Below, one piece after another: positions 1-11,421 of a stretch of 64,000 nt of DNA. Within the stretch, counting starts at the first letter, position 1; each line of letters starts with the position of its first letter. Source of the DNA: Erpobdella octoculata (lineage: Eukaryota; Annelida; Clitellata; Hirudinida; Erpobdellidae); the NCBI GenBank assembly GCA_963978895.1, contig OZ022243.1, positions 615,001-679,000 on the forward strand, written 5' to 3'. The position numbers were made by a program, and so were the translations under genes. Under the pieces are notes generated by a model. It ran no database searches, had not been told where the DNA came from, and was given only the letters and a program-made list of their open reading frames with translations.

Positions 1-153
1 TTATTAATGTTTTGGTCATGAGCTGACCTGCAGGTTTCGGCTTTATTAGCCATCATCAGAACTCATAAAACCAATTTACAGCTAAAACGAAAATATATAA
101 AGTGGTGTGGCGAGACATATCAGATATGTTTACACATCAATCGAGGTCAAAGT
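1..153 (-). repeat. Left inverted repeat arm of the Penelope-like element
   Basis: This arm is the exact reverse complement of 1833-1985; position p here pairs with 1986 minus p. It contains a minus-strand hammerhead motif and runs into the start of the endonuclease frame. The window edge may cut it. Confidence 0.95.
13..75 (-). ncRNA. Type I hammerhead ribozyme motif (left arm)
   Basis: This is the mirror copy of the motif at 1911-1973 and is identical because the arms are perfect. It has the CUGAUGA box, a GGCU/AGCC helix II, GAAA, a minimal helix III and a GUC cleavage site, all on the minus strand. Confidence 0.75.
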
Positions 154-1558
154 TAAAGATCGACTCCGACATAGACTGTCATTCTCCATATATTATAAAG
201 ACAGAAAATCACACAGCCTTATCATGAAAAATAGCCCTCGTCACGCCAGCATTTTCCAGTGTACAAATGTAGTTTATAAATTTACTTGTCCTGCACCGCA
301 TGATGTCATTGCTACCTACATTGGCCAGACACGTACTACGCTCTCCCGCCGGGTTACTATGCATTTACAGGGTGGCAGTATTACAACGCATTCGCAACTG
401 GCTCACAACACAAAACTCAACAGACAAACACTCGTCGATAACACTGTTATTCTCCATCACGAGGCCGACCCCTCTCGATTAAAAATTGCCGAGGCCCTCT
501 ACATTGTCCGGGATAAACCAGTACTAAACGTCCAAGATGACCATTTTGGACGGACCCTTAAACTATTCAACAATAGGCACCACTTGCAGTGCCACAGCGT
601 TGGTGTGCCGCAGGGCTCGTCATCCGCTGTTGCCCCTAACACTTGTATATTAAATGATCATGCACTTGACAGGCATAGCAAGAGCCCACGTTGTGATCCG
701 GTTTCCTGTGCTCCGTTCACCGGCGCAATGGACCATGCTAACCTTATTGAAATTAGTGGTTTGCCAAACTGTGATCGGCCTACTGGTCCTCCGTCTGCCA
801 GTTCTGTGGATGATACCGGTTGCATTGAGGCTGTGCGTTTGATCGAACAGTGCTTTATCGATCCGTCGGCCATCTGCCGGCCTTCTTCGGACCCGGTGAA
901 TGGTGATATGCCACAGGCCTCACCATTGACTGTTCTCCCGCTTTCTCCCTTTGTCACACCTCGTCTCTTGCTCTCAGATTTATCTGTACTCCGTACTAGG
1001 AGTTCGGCAACCAAAACTACAGGTGTTCCCCATTACAGTTACGACCATCCTTGTGACCAGTACGACAACGGTTCCATTTCTCGTCGAGTTTTATCTCCTT
1101 TGTCTGCCAACGCAATAGACGCTGCCAACGAAATAGACCCTACCAACTGTATCGATGTTTCAAATGCAACCGAACTGTGCCCTGCCGACATGCCAAGGAC
1201 TCCGCTATTCACTGTTCTCCCGCATTCTCCTTTTGTCACACCTCGCCTCTCCTTTTCTGATTTATCTGAACTCCGTACTAGGAGTTCGCCAACCAAGACT
1301 ACAAATGTATCTTATCACAGTTATGATCATCCTTGCGACCAATACGACAACGGCCCAGTTTGTGGTCCTGTTTCCTTTTCTCCATCTACCAGCCATATTG
1401 AAGTGTTGGACGCGGTCGAACAGTGCTCCACTGGCTTGTCAGCCATGAGCCAACCTCCTCGAGGCCTCGAGACTGCTGACCTGCATGATGGTGATGGGAC
1501 TGGTCCGATGTGTCCGCATTTGATTGATAACTGCAATATTACTATACGTAGACGTTGA
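107..1558 (+). CDS. Penelope-like GIY-YIG endonuclease (5'-truncated, no reverse transcriptase)
   Basis: An open frame of 483 codons. No ATG occurs until codon 40 (224), and the first codons lie inside the left inverted repeat, so the true 5' part is missing. Residues 33-60 look like the linker that follows the PLE reverse transcriptase. The GIY-YIG signature is VVYKF (55-59) and YIGQT (71-75), followed by Arg81/82, His86, catalytic Glu129 in IAEAL, and PVLN (138-141). This nuclease nicks target DNA during retrotransposition. Residues from about 150 to 483 form an unusual extension with no recognised domain, containing a 94-codon repeat. The frame is intact, but the element cannot move without a helper copy. 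Confidence 0.75.
   Translation: MARHIRYVYTSIEVKVKDRLRHRLSFSIYYKDRKSHSLIMKNSPRHASIFQCTNVVYKFTCPAPHDVIATYIGQTRTTLSRRVTMHLQGGSITTHSQLAHNTKLNRQTLVDNTVILHHEADPSRLKIAEALYIVRDKPVLNVQDDHFGRTLKLFNNRHHLQCHSVGVPQGSSSAVAPNTCILNDHALDRHSKSPRCDPVSCAPFTGAMDHANLIEISGLPNCDRPTGPPSASSVDDTGCIEAVRLIEQCFIDPSAICRPSSDPVNGDMPQASPLTVLPLSPFVTPRLLLSDLSVLRTRSSATKTTGVPHYSYDHPCDQYDNGSISRRVLSPLSANAIDAANEIDPTNCIDVSNATELCPADMPRTPLFTVLPHSPFVTPRLSFSDLSELRTRSSPTKTTNVSYHSYDHPCDQYDNGPVCGPVSFSPSTSHIEVLDAVEQCSTGLSAMSQPPRGLETADLHDGDGTGPMCPHLIDNCNITIRRR
929..1358 (+). repeat. 94-codon internal repeat in the endonuclease extension
   Basis: A block starting near 929 recurs 282 bp later, near 1211. Both encode the shared segments SPFVTPRL, LRTRSS, TKTT and SYDHPCDQYDNG. 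The spacing is an exact multiple of three, so the frame is preserved. A weaker relative lies upstream (around 800-890) and downstream (1380-1450). Confidence 0.8.
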
Positions 1559-1832
1559 TCATTTTCAACTTTCAATTAAACTCTCAATTTTATCGATATC
1601 CTATTATCTTTGAATTGTAGCTTTAAATTCTTATTTTATTATTTTACCTCTTTGCTTTTATTAGTAATTTTCTTTTAATAGTTATATTTTACTACTTAAT
1701 TTGGTTGTATATTTTAGCACATGTAATTTTTTATTTTTTCTTATATTTTTGTTTATTTTTTGTTTATTTATTTACTCCGAGGCAAAAAATTTGGTTGTTT
1801 CTTAGCGGTTTTCTACTTTTACTCTTCTTTGT
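1559..1832 (+). other. AT-rich 3' untranslated region of the Penelope-like element
   Basis: No reading frame. It is T-rich sequence between the endonuclease stop codon and the right inverted repeat. Confidence 0.5.
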
Positions 1833-1985
1833 ACTTTGACCTCGATTGATGTGTAAACATATCTGATATGTCTCGCCACACCACTTTATATATTTTCGTT
1901 TTAGCTGTAAATTGGTTTTATGAGTTCTGATGATGGCTAATAAAGCCGAAACCTGCAGGTCAGCTCATGACCAAAACATTAATAA
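1833..1985 (+). repeat. Right inverted repeat arm of the Penelope-like element
   Basis: Perfect inverted copy of 1-153. It follows an AT-rich 3' untranslated region of about 275 bases and carries the plus-strand hammerhead motif at its outer end. Similarity to the left arm stops at position 1832. Confidence 0.95.
1911..1973 (+). ncRNA. Type I hammerhead ribozyme motif (right arm)
   Basis: CUGAUGA is at 1927-1933. Helix II pairs 1935-1938 with 1944-1947, and GAAA is at 1948-1951. Helix III is only three pairs (1951-1953 with 1958-1960) closed by UGCA, and the GUC cleavage site ends at 1961. Helix I pairs 1918-1926 with 1962-1970 over nine pairs, two of them G-U. One extra U (1934) lies between CUGAUGA and helix II. 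The helix III strand ACCUGCAGGU is a perfect palindrome, which fits the dimeric mode reported for PLE hammerheads with short helix III. Confidence 0.75.
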
Positions 1986-2108
1986 AAATATATACCAGTT
2001 CGTTCAAAAGTGTCTTGGTATTTCTGATTTTCGAAAAGTTTCACGTCTGATAGAAAAAGTTTGTAATAAGAAATGGGCCATAGTCTTTAATAAAGCGTGT
2101 CTGAAAGA
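1986..2108 (+). other. Sequence downstream of the hammerhead, shared with 7340-7475
   Basis: This stretch resembles the sequence following the decayed hammerhead near 7311 (for example aaatggGCC..tttaaTa..gtgt against aaatggcct..ttcaata..atgt). It is therefore either the 3' tail of the PLE family or the start of the segment duplicated with the RING gene. Confidence 0.5.
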
Positions 2109-2653
<545 letters not shown>

Positions 2654-2773
2654 TTTTATATACTATTTCTTATTTTTTAACCATAGCAAATAAAACATTT
2701 GGGTTTGTGAATTATATTGAGCATATTTACCAAAATATTGTTTTTTCAATTTTTTCAAACAACATAAACGAAG

Positions 2774-3511
2774 ATGTCGATATTAGAAACCGAGATTACA
2801 ATAAGAAAAAGTTTTTGTAGAAAAATATTTGTCGATCGATTTTACGAAGAATGTTCGATTTGTCTCAATGATGTTTTGAAATCAGATTCAATGGTGTTAT
2901 CACCTTGTCGCCATTCTTTCTGTCACCAATGTACAAGTCTTTGGGGTGAAAAAAACAAAACCTGTCCTATGTGCCGACAAGATGTAGTTCAGTCTAAAAG
3001 AAATATAACTGTACCATTTTATATTATTATTTTAATGGCCATACCGTTAGCAGTACTTTCGATAAATTTATTTCCTAGTTTCGTAGAAAAACTTTTAACT
3101 TACTCAGCTTCTATTGACAAGTATTATGCAATAATAGCGGTCATTTTGTACTGTTTAACCTGCAGATGTGTAGAACCTATATACGTGACAACTGGTTGGT
3201 GTTATTTGACAGATTTTGTTTTCCGTTACTGTAACGACAAAAATTACCAGGTTTCTTACGCTATTGATACTTTGGGCGCAATTGGATTCATGTTGATTAT
3301 ATTCTATATCCGGAACATGTTTTACAAACGTGTGTTTATTACTGAAATTTTTATTATTGTTTTTTACACTACTGTTCATATAGTACTCAAATCTCACAGC
3401 GATATTTTACTGTCACAAATAATTTACCCGCTTGTTTTAGTTTCAATTATTATTTTTTTGACAATATTTTTTCCGATACTGTACCCCAATTGGTTAGAAG
3501 AAACATCGTGA
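2774..3511 (+). CDS. Membrane RING-finger protein (copy 1), putative E3 ubiquitin ligase
   Basis: A 245-aa protein. A C3HC4 RING finger occupies residues 27-67 (Cys27, Cys30, Cys45, His47, Cys50, Cys53, Cys64, Cys67, ending CPMCRQDVV). About five hydrophobic, membrane-spanning segments follow (roughly 80-100, 115-131, 165-180, 190-206, 215-238). RING proteins of this kind recruit E2 enzymes to ubiquitinate membrane-associated targets; the substrate is unknown. The ATG at 2774 matches the start of the paralogue at 7687. No intron is seen. A similar 5' flank in both copies shows that the duplicated unit includes upstream sequence. Confidence 0.75.
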   Translation: MSILETEITIRKSFCRKIFVDRFYEECSICLNDVLKSDSMVLSPCRHSFCHQCTSLWGEKNKTCPMCRQDVVQSKRNITVPFYIIILMAIPLAVLSINLFPSFVEKLLTYSASIDKYYAIIAVILYCLTCRCVEPIYVTTGWCYLTDFVFRYCNDKNYQVSYAIDTLGAIGFMLIIFYIRNMFYKRVFITEIFIIVFYTTVHIVLKSHSDILLSQIIYPLVLVSIIIFLTIFFPILYPNWLEETS

Positions 3512-3777
3512 TATAAACATATATAGTTTTTTTTATGTTCTCAAAAAAATTATTTTTTTTTACAAAACCTAAAAAGTGTTTTTTTATTTGTAATTTTTCG
3601 TCTCCGTTGGAGTCTTTGTTTATTCAAACTTTTCTGTAAAGATTTTTGTCATTATGATTTTTTAGAATAAAAAATAAAAAAAAAATAATTGTTTTCTCAA
3701 ACAAATAACTTTTTAAAACAAGTAAAAACATAAAAAAACGCATTTTTATGTTTTTTTTAAATTGCTGTCTTACTAGA
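3512..3777. other. A/T-rich sequence after RING copy 1
   Basis: Poly-A and poly-T rich sequence with several AATAAA-like strings near 3665-3680. No gene is seen. Confidence 0.5.
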
Positions 3778-3854
3778 TCAGTTGTCTTGGGGTCAGTTGT
3801 CTTGGGGTCAGTTGTCTTGGGGTCAGTTATCTTGGGGTCAGTTATCTTGGGGTC
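3778..3854 (+). repeat. 15-bp minisatellite, five copies
   Basis: The unit tcagttgtcttgggg is repeated five times, with a g-to-a change in the last two copies. Confidence 0.95.
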
Positions 3855-3879
3855 ATAAGCATCGCAACTGATCCTAGTA

Positions 3880-4140
3880 CAATTGATCTCGGAATTGGTC
3901 ACAAAATGAGCGGAGCGGGAAAGCAATCTGAAACGGGAATTGGAGAAAGAGCGGGAACGGAAAAGCAAGTGTGAACGAAAGAGCGACCGAGAACAAAAAA
4001 GCGAGAGGGAAAAGGGGAGTGACCGGGAACGGGAAAGCAAGTGGGGAAAGAAACGGGAGCGAGAGAAAAACGATAGAAAACCCTCTAAAAACTTCGGGCA
4101 ACGCAAACTGCAAAAAAAAACAAAACGCAAAAACAAGAAA
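3880..4140 (+). repeat. Purine-rich dispersed repeat (CGGGAA/GAGCGR-type)
   Basis: Degenerate units of gcgggaacggaaaagc type follow the string ggtcacaaaatgagcgg. A close relative lies at 63430-63600 (ggtcacaaaataaacggg and so on), so this is a dispersed element and not a local expansion. The Lys/Arg/Glu-rich frames here are by-products. Confidence 0.7.
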
Positions 4141-4210
4141 ATAGATTTTGATACCGCTCCTTATTTTTCCTTCTTTGCATTGAACATGAGTCTTTTGAGA
4201 TGCTCCCCCA

Positions 4211-4221
4211 TGATGATGATG

Positions 4222-4256
<35 letters not shown>

Positions 4257-4285
4257 TGATGATGTGATGATGATGATTATGTTGA
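4211..4285 (+). repeat. (GAT)n array
   Basis: Imperfect GATGAT run broken by single GTGATG steps. Confidence 0.9.
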
Positions 4286-4448
4286 TGAATAACAAAGCAT
4301 TATTTATTCGCAAATTGAAAAACAATAAAAGAGCATCGAAAGAAAATGATTATTGCTGTACTCGCCATCCAAAAAATCTGTATTTTTTTTCAATGCAAAA
4401 CCCAAAAAAAAAGAAAGTTTATAAATTGATACATTAATCACATAATTT

Positions 4449-4905
4449 TTGCACATGAAAATAGCCCAGCTCATAAGCAATCTGATGATGACTTATCTAG
4501 CACGAAGTAATGCGGTTGGTAGAGTAGATATCGACTTATTATCTCAACATAAAAAAGAAATGGATTATTGGACAAATTTTCTTAAACGGATTGTAGCTGC
4601 TGTAAAATTTTTGACATCGAGAGGGCTTTCGTTTCTGATCTCCTAATAATGGAAATTATTTGGGATGTGTGGAATTATTGAGTGAATTCGATCCATTTAT
4701 AACAGATAACTTTAAAAAAAAATTGAGAATCCTGGAAATAATAACATTTCTTATTTATCAAAGAATATTTGTAACGGGTTTATTTGACGTAATGGGAAAA
4801 CAAGTTCTAGAAAAATTATAAATGAGGTTAAATTGGCAAAATATTTTTCCATTAGCGTTGACAGTACGACCAATTTGTCTCACGTTGACCAGCTGATAAC
4901 TGTAA
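4449..4905 (+). pseudogene. hAT-type transposase fragment (ZMYM1/DUF4371-like), broken
   Basis: The first frame reads QHKKEMDYWTNFLKR, then VAAVKFLTSRGLSF. After a frame change the next segments read NYLGCVELLSEFDPF, then MGKQVLEKI and SVDSTTNLSHVDQL. These match in order the conserved region of domesticated and active hAT-like proteins of the ZMYM1/DUF4371 group. Several frameshifts and stops separate them, and the catalytic C-terminal half is absent. It is a dead remnant; no start codon or terminal repeats are visible. Confidence 0.75.
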
Positions 4906-5195
4906 AATAGAGACAAATTTAAAAAAAATTTATAAACACGCTTTTAAAAAGGGCGCGTAAAAGTACAAAATTAACATAAAAGCGTGAAGTGTTTCCTACA
5001 CTTGCAACGATTGCACAACAAGATTTTATGTTTATTTTCTACTTTTTTTGATTATTCTATAAAAGAGTTTTTTTAATTTTTTTTAAATTAATATTTTTTA
5101 AGGATTGTGAAGAGAGAAGAATGGCGAAAAGTGTTTAAGTGGATGAGTTAGCTAGGTAGTTTTTATTATCGATTTAACTAAAATTAATCGAGAAG
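4906..5195. other. AT-rich spacer
   Basis: Nothing recognisable. Confidence 0.4.
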
Positions 5196-5345
5196 GTGAT
5201 GATGATGATGATGACGATGACGACGATGATTATGATGATGATGACGACGACGATGATGATGATGATGACGATGATGATGATGATTATGATGATGATGATG
5301 ACAACGATGACGGTTATGACGATGATGATGATGAGGATAACGATA
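5196..5345 (+). repeat. (GAT/GAC)n array
   Basis: Trinucleotide array mixing GAT and GAC. Confidence 0.9.
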
Positions 5346-5796
5346 GTAAGTAATTATGCTCGAAATGAAGATAGATATGATGACACCGATAATGCGACAG
5401 ATTGCGTTATTACACAAAAGAAAATATCGATTCCAACGATTTTCTAATAAACGAGCAAATTAATTATTAGCTTAAAAAAACTAAATAATATTTTTTAGCT
5501 CACTTTTCTTTCTTTACTTTCAGTATTTTTTTTTCATATAAATATTTTTAAACAATTATGAGTTTTTCAATAAAAAAATCTGGAAATTTTTATTTATTTT
5601 ATGGTTCAAATTCTGTGATCAATTTTTCAATGGAGGGGACTCAAATTTATTGTCACTCTGCAATAATAATGGAAATTTTCACGCTGGTTTCAATTTCAAT
5701 TTAGTTTAAACTTTGGCGACAGTTTTGAAAAAGAGTGAAAACAAAAAAGAGAGAAACAATCACAGATAAAACTTTGTTTTTATTTTAATTAGAGCC
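5346..5796. other. AT-rich spacer
   Basis: No gene or structured repeat seen. Confidence 0.4.
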
Positions 5797-7178
<1,382 letters not shown>

Positions 7179-7299
7179 AGTATGAATATTTGCTAAGATT
7201 TATTAATCTGGTTTTAACTTATTTTGTCTCAATTTTAAATTATTTATTGTTCGGATTTGGAAATGTCTTTATTATGTTTGGTAAGCCTAGAAATTGTTT

Positions 7300-7350
7300 G
7301 GTAAACAAGCCTGAAAATGGCTGTCAAGGCCGAAACTGACCAGTTGGTTT
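7300..7350 (+). ncRNA. Decayed hammerhead motif of Penelope-like type
   Basis: CUGAAAA (7311-7317) replaces CUGAUGA. The same extra U follows, then helix II 7319-7321/7329-7331, GAAA (7332-7335) and a short helix III with A7335-U7344 closing it. Helix I is poor. The architecture matches the motif at 1911-1973, but the core mutation should kill cleavage. Confidence 0.55.
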
Positions 7351-7470
7351 ATAATAAAGCTTACAGTTTTACATTTTGTAGTGATGTTTTCAACATTTTA
7401 AAAAACTGTAAACAGACTACTAAAAAATTAGTTTCGGTTAAATGGCCTGCGTATTTCAATAGAGAATGTT

Positions 7471-7477
<7 letters not shown>

Positions 7478-7562
<85 letters not shown>
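7478..7562 (+). repeat. (AT)n array
   Basis: Pure AT dinucleotide in the same relative position to RING copy 2 as the array at 2503-2650 is to copy 1. Confidence 0.95.
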
Positions 7563-7565
<3 letters not shown>

Positions 7566-7686
7566 TGACTTATAAACTATTTCTTATTTTGTAAGCATAG
7601 CAAATGAAACATTTTGCTTTGCCACTTATTAAAGCAGATTTACTAAAATATTGTTTTTTCAATTTTTTAGACAACATAAAAAAAAG

Positions 7687-8451
7687 ATGTCGATGTTAGA
7701 AATGGGAAAAAAATTTTGTAGAAGAATATTTATCGATCTATTATTATTTGAAGAATGTTCAATTTGTCTCGAAGAGGAATATAAACTAGATACGTTGGTG
7801 TTATTACCTTGTCGCCATTCTTTCTGTAAACAATGTTTTGGTCGTTGGAGTGAAACAAACCAAACCTGTCCCATGTGCCGACAAGATGTAGTTGACACTA
7901 AATCTAATATTTCATTAATATTTCTATTTTCTAGTTTAATTTTTGTAATGGGCGGCCTTCTGCTTTCCTCTCTGATTATCCTATCACTAATGGCCTTGAT
8001 TGCTCTTTTTATTTATTTCATAACACATTTTGCAATTTATTTAGCTTGTATTGACGGGGTTCTTGCACTCATAATTTTCTTCATGGAATTCCAGACCGAC
8101 GGAGAATCAGAATCCCTATACTTAACCGTTGGCTGTTTTACTTTGACGGGATACAGCTTTTATCTTTATAACAATTCTTCTTCTTATGTATATCGAGCTT
8201 TTACTGCAGTTCTCTATTCTTTGTTGCTAGAGAATATTCTAGACGATGAGTTCAACGATGCTTTAATCATGGAGATTGGCATAATAGTTCTTCACTCTAC
8301 TGTTCTGGTGATCTATTCATTTTATGGTTCATTGTCACAAATAATTTCCACGCTTATTTTAGTTTCAATAGTTTTGTATTTGTCAATATTCTCTCAGTGG
8401 GATAAGTTGCCTGACCTTGACCGTATAAAAGCTGACAATAACCAAAACTGA
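7687..8451 (+). CDS. Membrane RING-finger protein (copy 2), putative E3 ubiquitin ligase
   Basis: A 254-aa paralogue of the gene at 2774-3511. The C3HC4 RING has Cys24, Cys27, Cys42, His44, Cys47, Cys50, Cys61 and Cys64, ending CPMCRQDVV as in copy 1. About five or six hydrophobic segments follow. The ATG at 7687 follows an A-rich leader (acaacataaa) shared with copy 1. The frame runs further upstream to 7651, but without an ATG. Copy 2 has a possible splice acceptor (ttttttag, ending 7670) that copy 1 lacks, so a 5' untranslated intron is possible. The RING is well conserved and the membrane part is diverged, so the duplication is old. Confidence 0.75.
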   Translation: MSMLEMGKKFCRRIFIDLLLFEECSICLEEEYKLDTLVLLPCRHSFCKQCFGRWSETNQTCPMCRQDVVDTKSNISLIFLFSSLIFVMGGLLLSSLIILSLMALIALFIYFITHFAIYLACIDGVLALIIFFMEFQTDGESESLYLTVGCFTLTGYSFYLYNNSSSYVYRAFTAVLYSLLLENILDDEFNDALIMEIGIIVLHSTVLVIYSFYGSLSQIISTLILVSIVLYLSIFSQWDKLPDLDRIKADNNQN

Positions 8452-8639
8452 GCAAATTACACTGCAATATTGATAATGTATTATTATTATGTACACTATT
8501 CAACTTAATAAAAACATTATTACATTATTATTATGCAATAATACTTGAATAATATCTGAGTTTTTAAATCAAAACCCATAATGCCTAAAACAATTTGACA
8601 TAAACATTTCTAGTTTTTTTGTGTTTTCAAAATAAATAA

Positions 8640-8709
<70 letters not shown>

Positions 8710-8858
8710 TGTGGATTGAAAAAGTCAAAAATGCTGATAACGATGATGAATTAATTGGTATTTTTCTGTTTTCACGTGATTTAAATGTTACGAACCTAGT
8801 TAAGTTAAAAATAATTAAAAAATCGTTTCTTTTCCTTCATTGAATTTTTTTTTGATTA
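8452..8858. other. Intergenic with (AT)n array
   Basis: Contains an AT dinucleotide array at 8643-8707. No gene seen. Confidence 0.6.
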
Positions 8859-9032
8859 ATGATCGGAAAAACACTGGTACGAACGGAGTCAGGAAGCTAC
8901 GTGCCAGTCAGAGTTATGAATGTGACAGAATGCGACAGGCAAATAACAAAAGGTGATGAAATTGCGGTATGCAGCCCAGTCGATCACATAGTGGCATGTA
9001 CCACAGTGGTTGGTAAAAATAATAATTATTAA
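8859..9032 (+). pseudogene. Gypsy-like retrotransposon pol fragment
   Basis: A 57-codon open frame with GKTLVRTESGSYVPVRVMN, then TKGDEIAVCSPVD. This resembles the segment between protease and reverse transcriptase in Ty3/Gypsy pol (V-x-V-R-x-x-N, then x-K-G-x-x-I/V-A). No flanking protease, reverse transcriptase or LTR was found, so it is an isolated scrap. Family assignment rests on short motifs. Confidence 0.45.
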
Positions 9033-9672
9033 GAGATTTGAAGGCATAAATAGCTTCATTTATTATTTTCCAATAAACTGCAAAACCATTCTATTGAGCC
9101 CGGTATACGATTTGATGATATCGTAACAATAATTTTACAATATATATATAGTAAACAAGAAGAATATAAAATCATTAAATTCCAAAAAAACTGACTGAGA
9201 ATCGCCTTATTAGCTGCTAGTAAGTATAACTTTATTTATTTATGGAAAAAAATTGTGCAAAAGAGAAGTTTATTGTTTAAAGTCGATTTATTAGATTTGA
9301 TTTGTATAAAAAAAAACTTACTTCTGAAGAACTTTTCCGCAAACAGTAACAACAAATGAATGACGATGTTAACTTTTAATTTGTAGATTTGCTAATTTGA
9401 CGAAATTGTTTACATTTAAACGCTCAATCTGTGCATCGTACCTACAATAACATACCGTAACTCATTTCCAACGCGCCTACACTGGTATGAGCGTGTGTGT
9501 GTTCTATTTATTTATTTATTTATTTTTCCATCACTCCGCGCTGTGTGAGCAGCATGTGTAGAGAGAGAGAGAAGAAGAGAGAGAGAGGGAGAAAGAGAGA
9601 AAAGAGAGAGTGAGTGAGAGAGGAGAATAGTAGTCGTAGTAGTACTATTTATTTATTTCTTTTAATCAAGTT
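9033..9672. other. Intergenic, no gene seen
   Basis: Ordinary AT-rich sequence, a TTTA run near 9507-9525 and a GA-rich run at 9558-9630. Confidence 0.4.
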
Positions 9673-10006
<334 letters not shown>

Positions 10007-10074
10007 AGTACGTCGTCAAATGAACGCTAAAAAACTACGTTATTGCTGCTGTCCTATAGTGGCCAGTCTCGATG

Positions 10075-10130
10075 TGTCCATAATATCGGTCACCACGTGA
10101 AATGTCCATAATATCGGTCACCACGTGAAA
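10075..10130 (+). repeat. 28-bp exact tandem duplication containing CACGTG
   Basis: The unit starting tgtccataatatcggtcacc and ending acgtgaaa occurs twice back to back without mismatch. Each unit holds one CACGTG E-box palindrome. Confidence 0.9.
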
Positions 10131-10361
10131 TCTTTTAATTTTTAAAACACTAAGAATCAAATAATACAAAAGTTTTTTTAAAAATATACAGCCCTTGAGC
10201 GGTGGTTGCGCATGATAACCATAACACCAGCCGGCCATTTACCCGCACACATAAGTTAGGGGACCAATGCAAGCGTGCGAAACAGAAGCCAGTCGCTTGC
10301 GTTTTGAATGCTAAACAAAACAGAGACCATTTGAAGTCGATTCGATGCCCATAAAGCATTT

Positions 10362-10475
10362 GCGGTGGCGGTGGCGGTCGGGGTGGGGTGGCGGTGGCGG
10401 TGGCGGTCGGGGTGGGGGTGGCGGTGGCGGTGGCGGTGGCGGTGGCGGTGGCGGTGGCGGTAGCGATAGCGGTAG
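10362..10475 (+). repeat. (GGTGGC)n array
   Basis: GC-rich hexamer array with GGTCGGGGTGGG interruptions; unlike its AT-rich surroundings. Confidence 0.9.
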
Positions 10476-11421
10476 GTATGGGTAAGGAAAATAACGAAAT
10501 CCAATCAACCAGATTTTTGGCTGAGTTTTCCTTCAACTTTCAGAAAATTGTCACAACAGCGGCACCTTGCGATTGAAAACAAAATCCATAAATTTTTGAT
10601 AACCGTAAGTTTCAAAATAACTCATTTACTTACTTATTTAATTCTGCATACCTACTGAGTTTTATTTGTTTATTGTTTATTTGGCATAAAAAAACAATAC
10701 AAATATTGCCAAAATTTAAGATTTTCAAAAATTTTCTAATTATTCTCCGCAAAAATTAAAATTGTATTGATTATTTGTTTCAAATTTGAAAAAATTGTTT
10801 TTTAAACTTTTATTTTTTTGCACCCCCTGTACTAGAACGGCACCCCCCATGGGGTTCACCCCACCGGTTAAGAAACCCTGATCCAATAGTGACTAGACCA
10901 GTTTTGCTCCTACGTTATATTATATTGGTGCTGATTGACACAAATCTTCATGCACATCTTCTGGATAATTTAATGCTTCTTGGCCAGAAAGGTCATTCAG
11001 AATTTTAATTTCTTGTTTTTTTTGCTCATTTGTTTATGATTTCTTGCGTTCTGTCAAGTTTTCTCTTAAAACACGAATAAATAAAAAAAAGGTTAATTGA
11101 GGTAAGCGCTAGAAAATATTTCTTAAGTAGATTAGCTCCGCCTTCTTGTTTATATCGGTACTTTCGGTACTCTTAACATCCATAAGCAGCGTCTCTATGT
11201 TGAGACAGACAAAGAGCCATTTCATAAAATAAATGTTTGTATTTGAGGAAATAATAAATTCAGGTTTTCCGTCCTATCCAGGCAGTGAGTAACTGAGTGA
11301 GTGGAGTGAATTGCGCACAGCTTATTATTGAAGAAAGCAGCGCTTTAATATTTAATAAATCTTAATAAATAATACTTTAATAACTTTAAAAATAGTCTGC
11401 ATCTTAGAGAGACTTTCATAA
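10476..11421. other. Region upstream of SCHIP1 with a hAT-like terminal motif
   Basis: At 10867-10882 the string ggttaagaaaccctg resembles a right terminal repeat of hAT elements. It follows C-rich sequence (cacccccc). No matching left end was found. 11270-11421 probably holds the SCHIP1 5' untranslated region and promoter, but no TATA box stands out. Confidence 0.4.

Larger units (their letters stand above)
1..1985 (+). mobile_element. Penelope-like element, 5'-truncated, with inverted terminal repeats
   Basis: A GIY-YIG endonuclease reading frame is bounded by two inverted copies of a 153-bp sequence (1-153 and 1833-1985) that are identical by eye. Penelope-like retroelements (PLEs) encode a reverse transcriptase followed by a GIY-YIG endonuclease and often carry terminal repeats with hammerhead ribozymes, in direct or inverted order. 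No reverse transcriptase is visible, so this is a 5'-truncated copy joined to an inverted copy of its own 3' end. The left arm begins at the window edge, so it may be longer. The perfect arms and the unbroken frame suggest a young insertion (inference). Confidence 0.85.

Noticed and set aside
3940..4224. Lys/Arg/Glu-rich frame resembling a charged coiled coil
   Set aside because: It follows a dispersed purine-rich repeat whose other copy (63430-63600) does not keep the frame.
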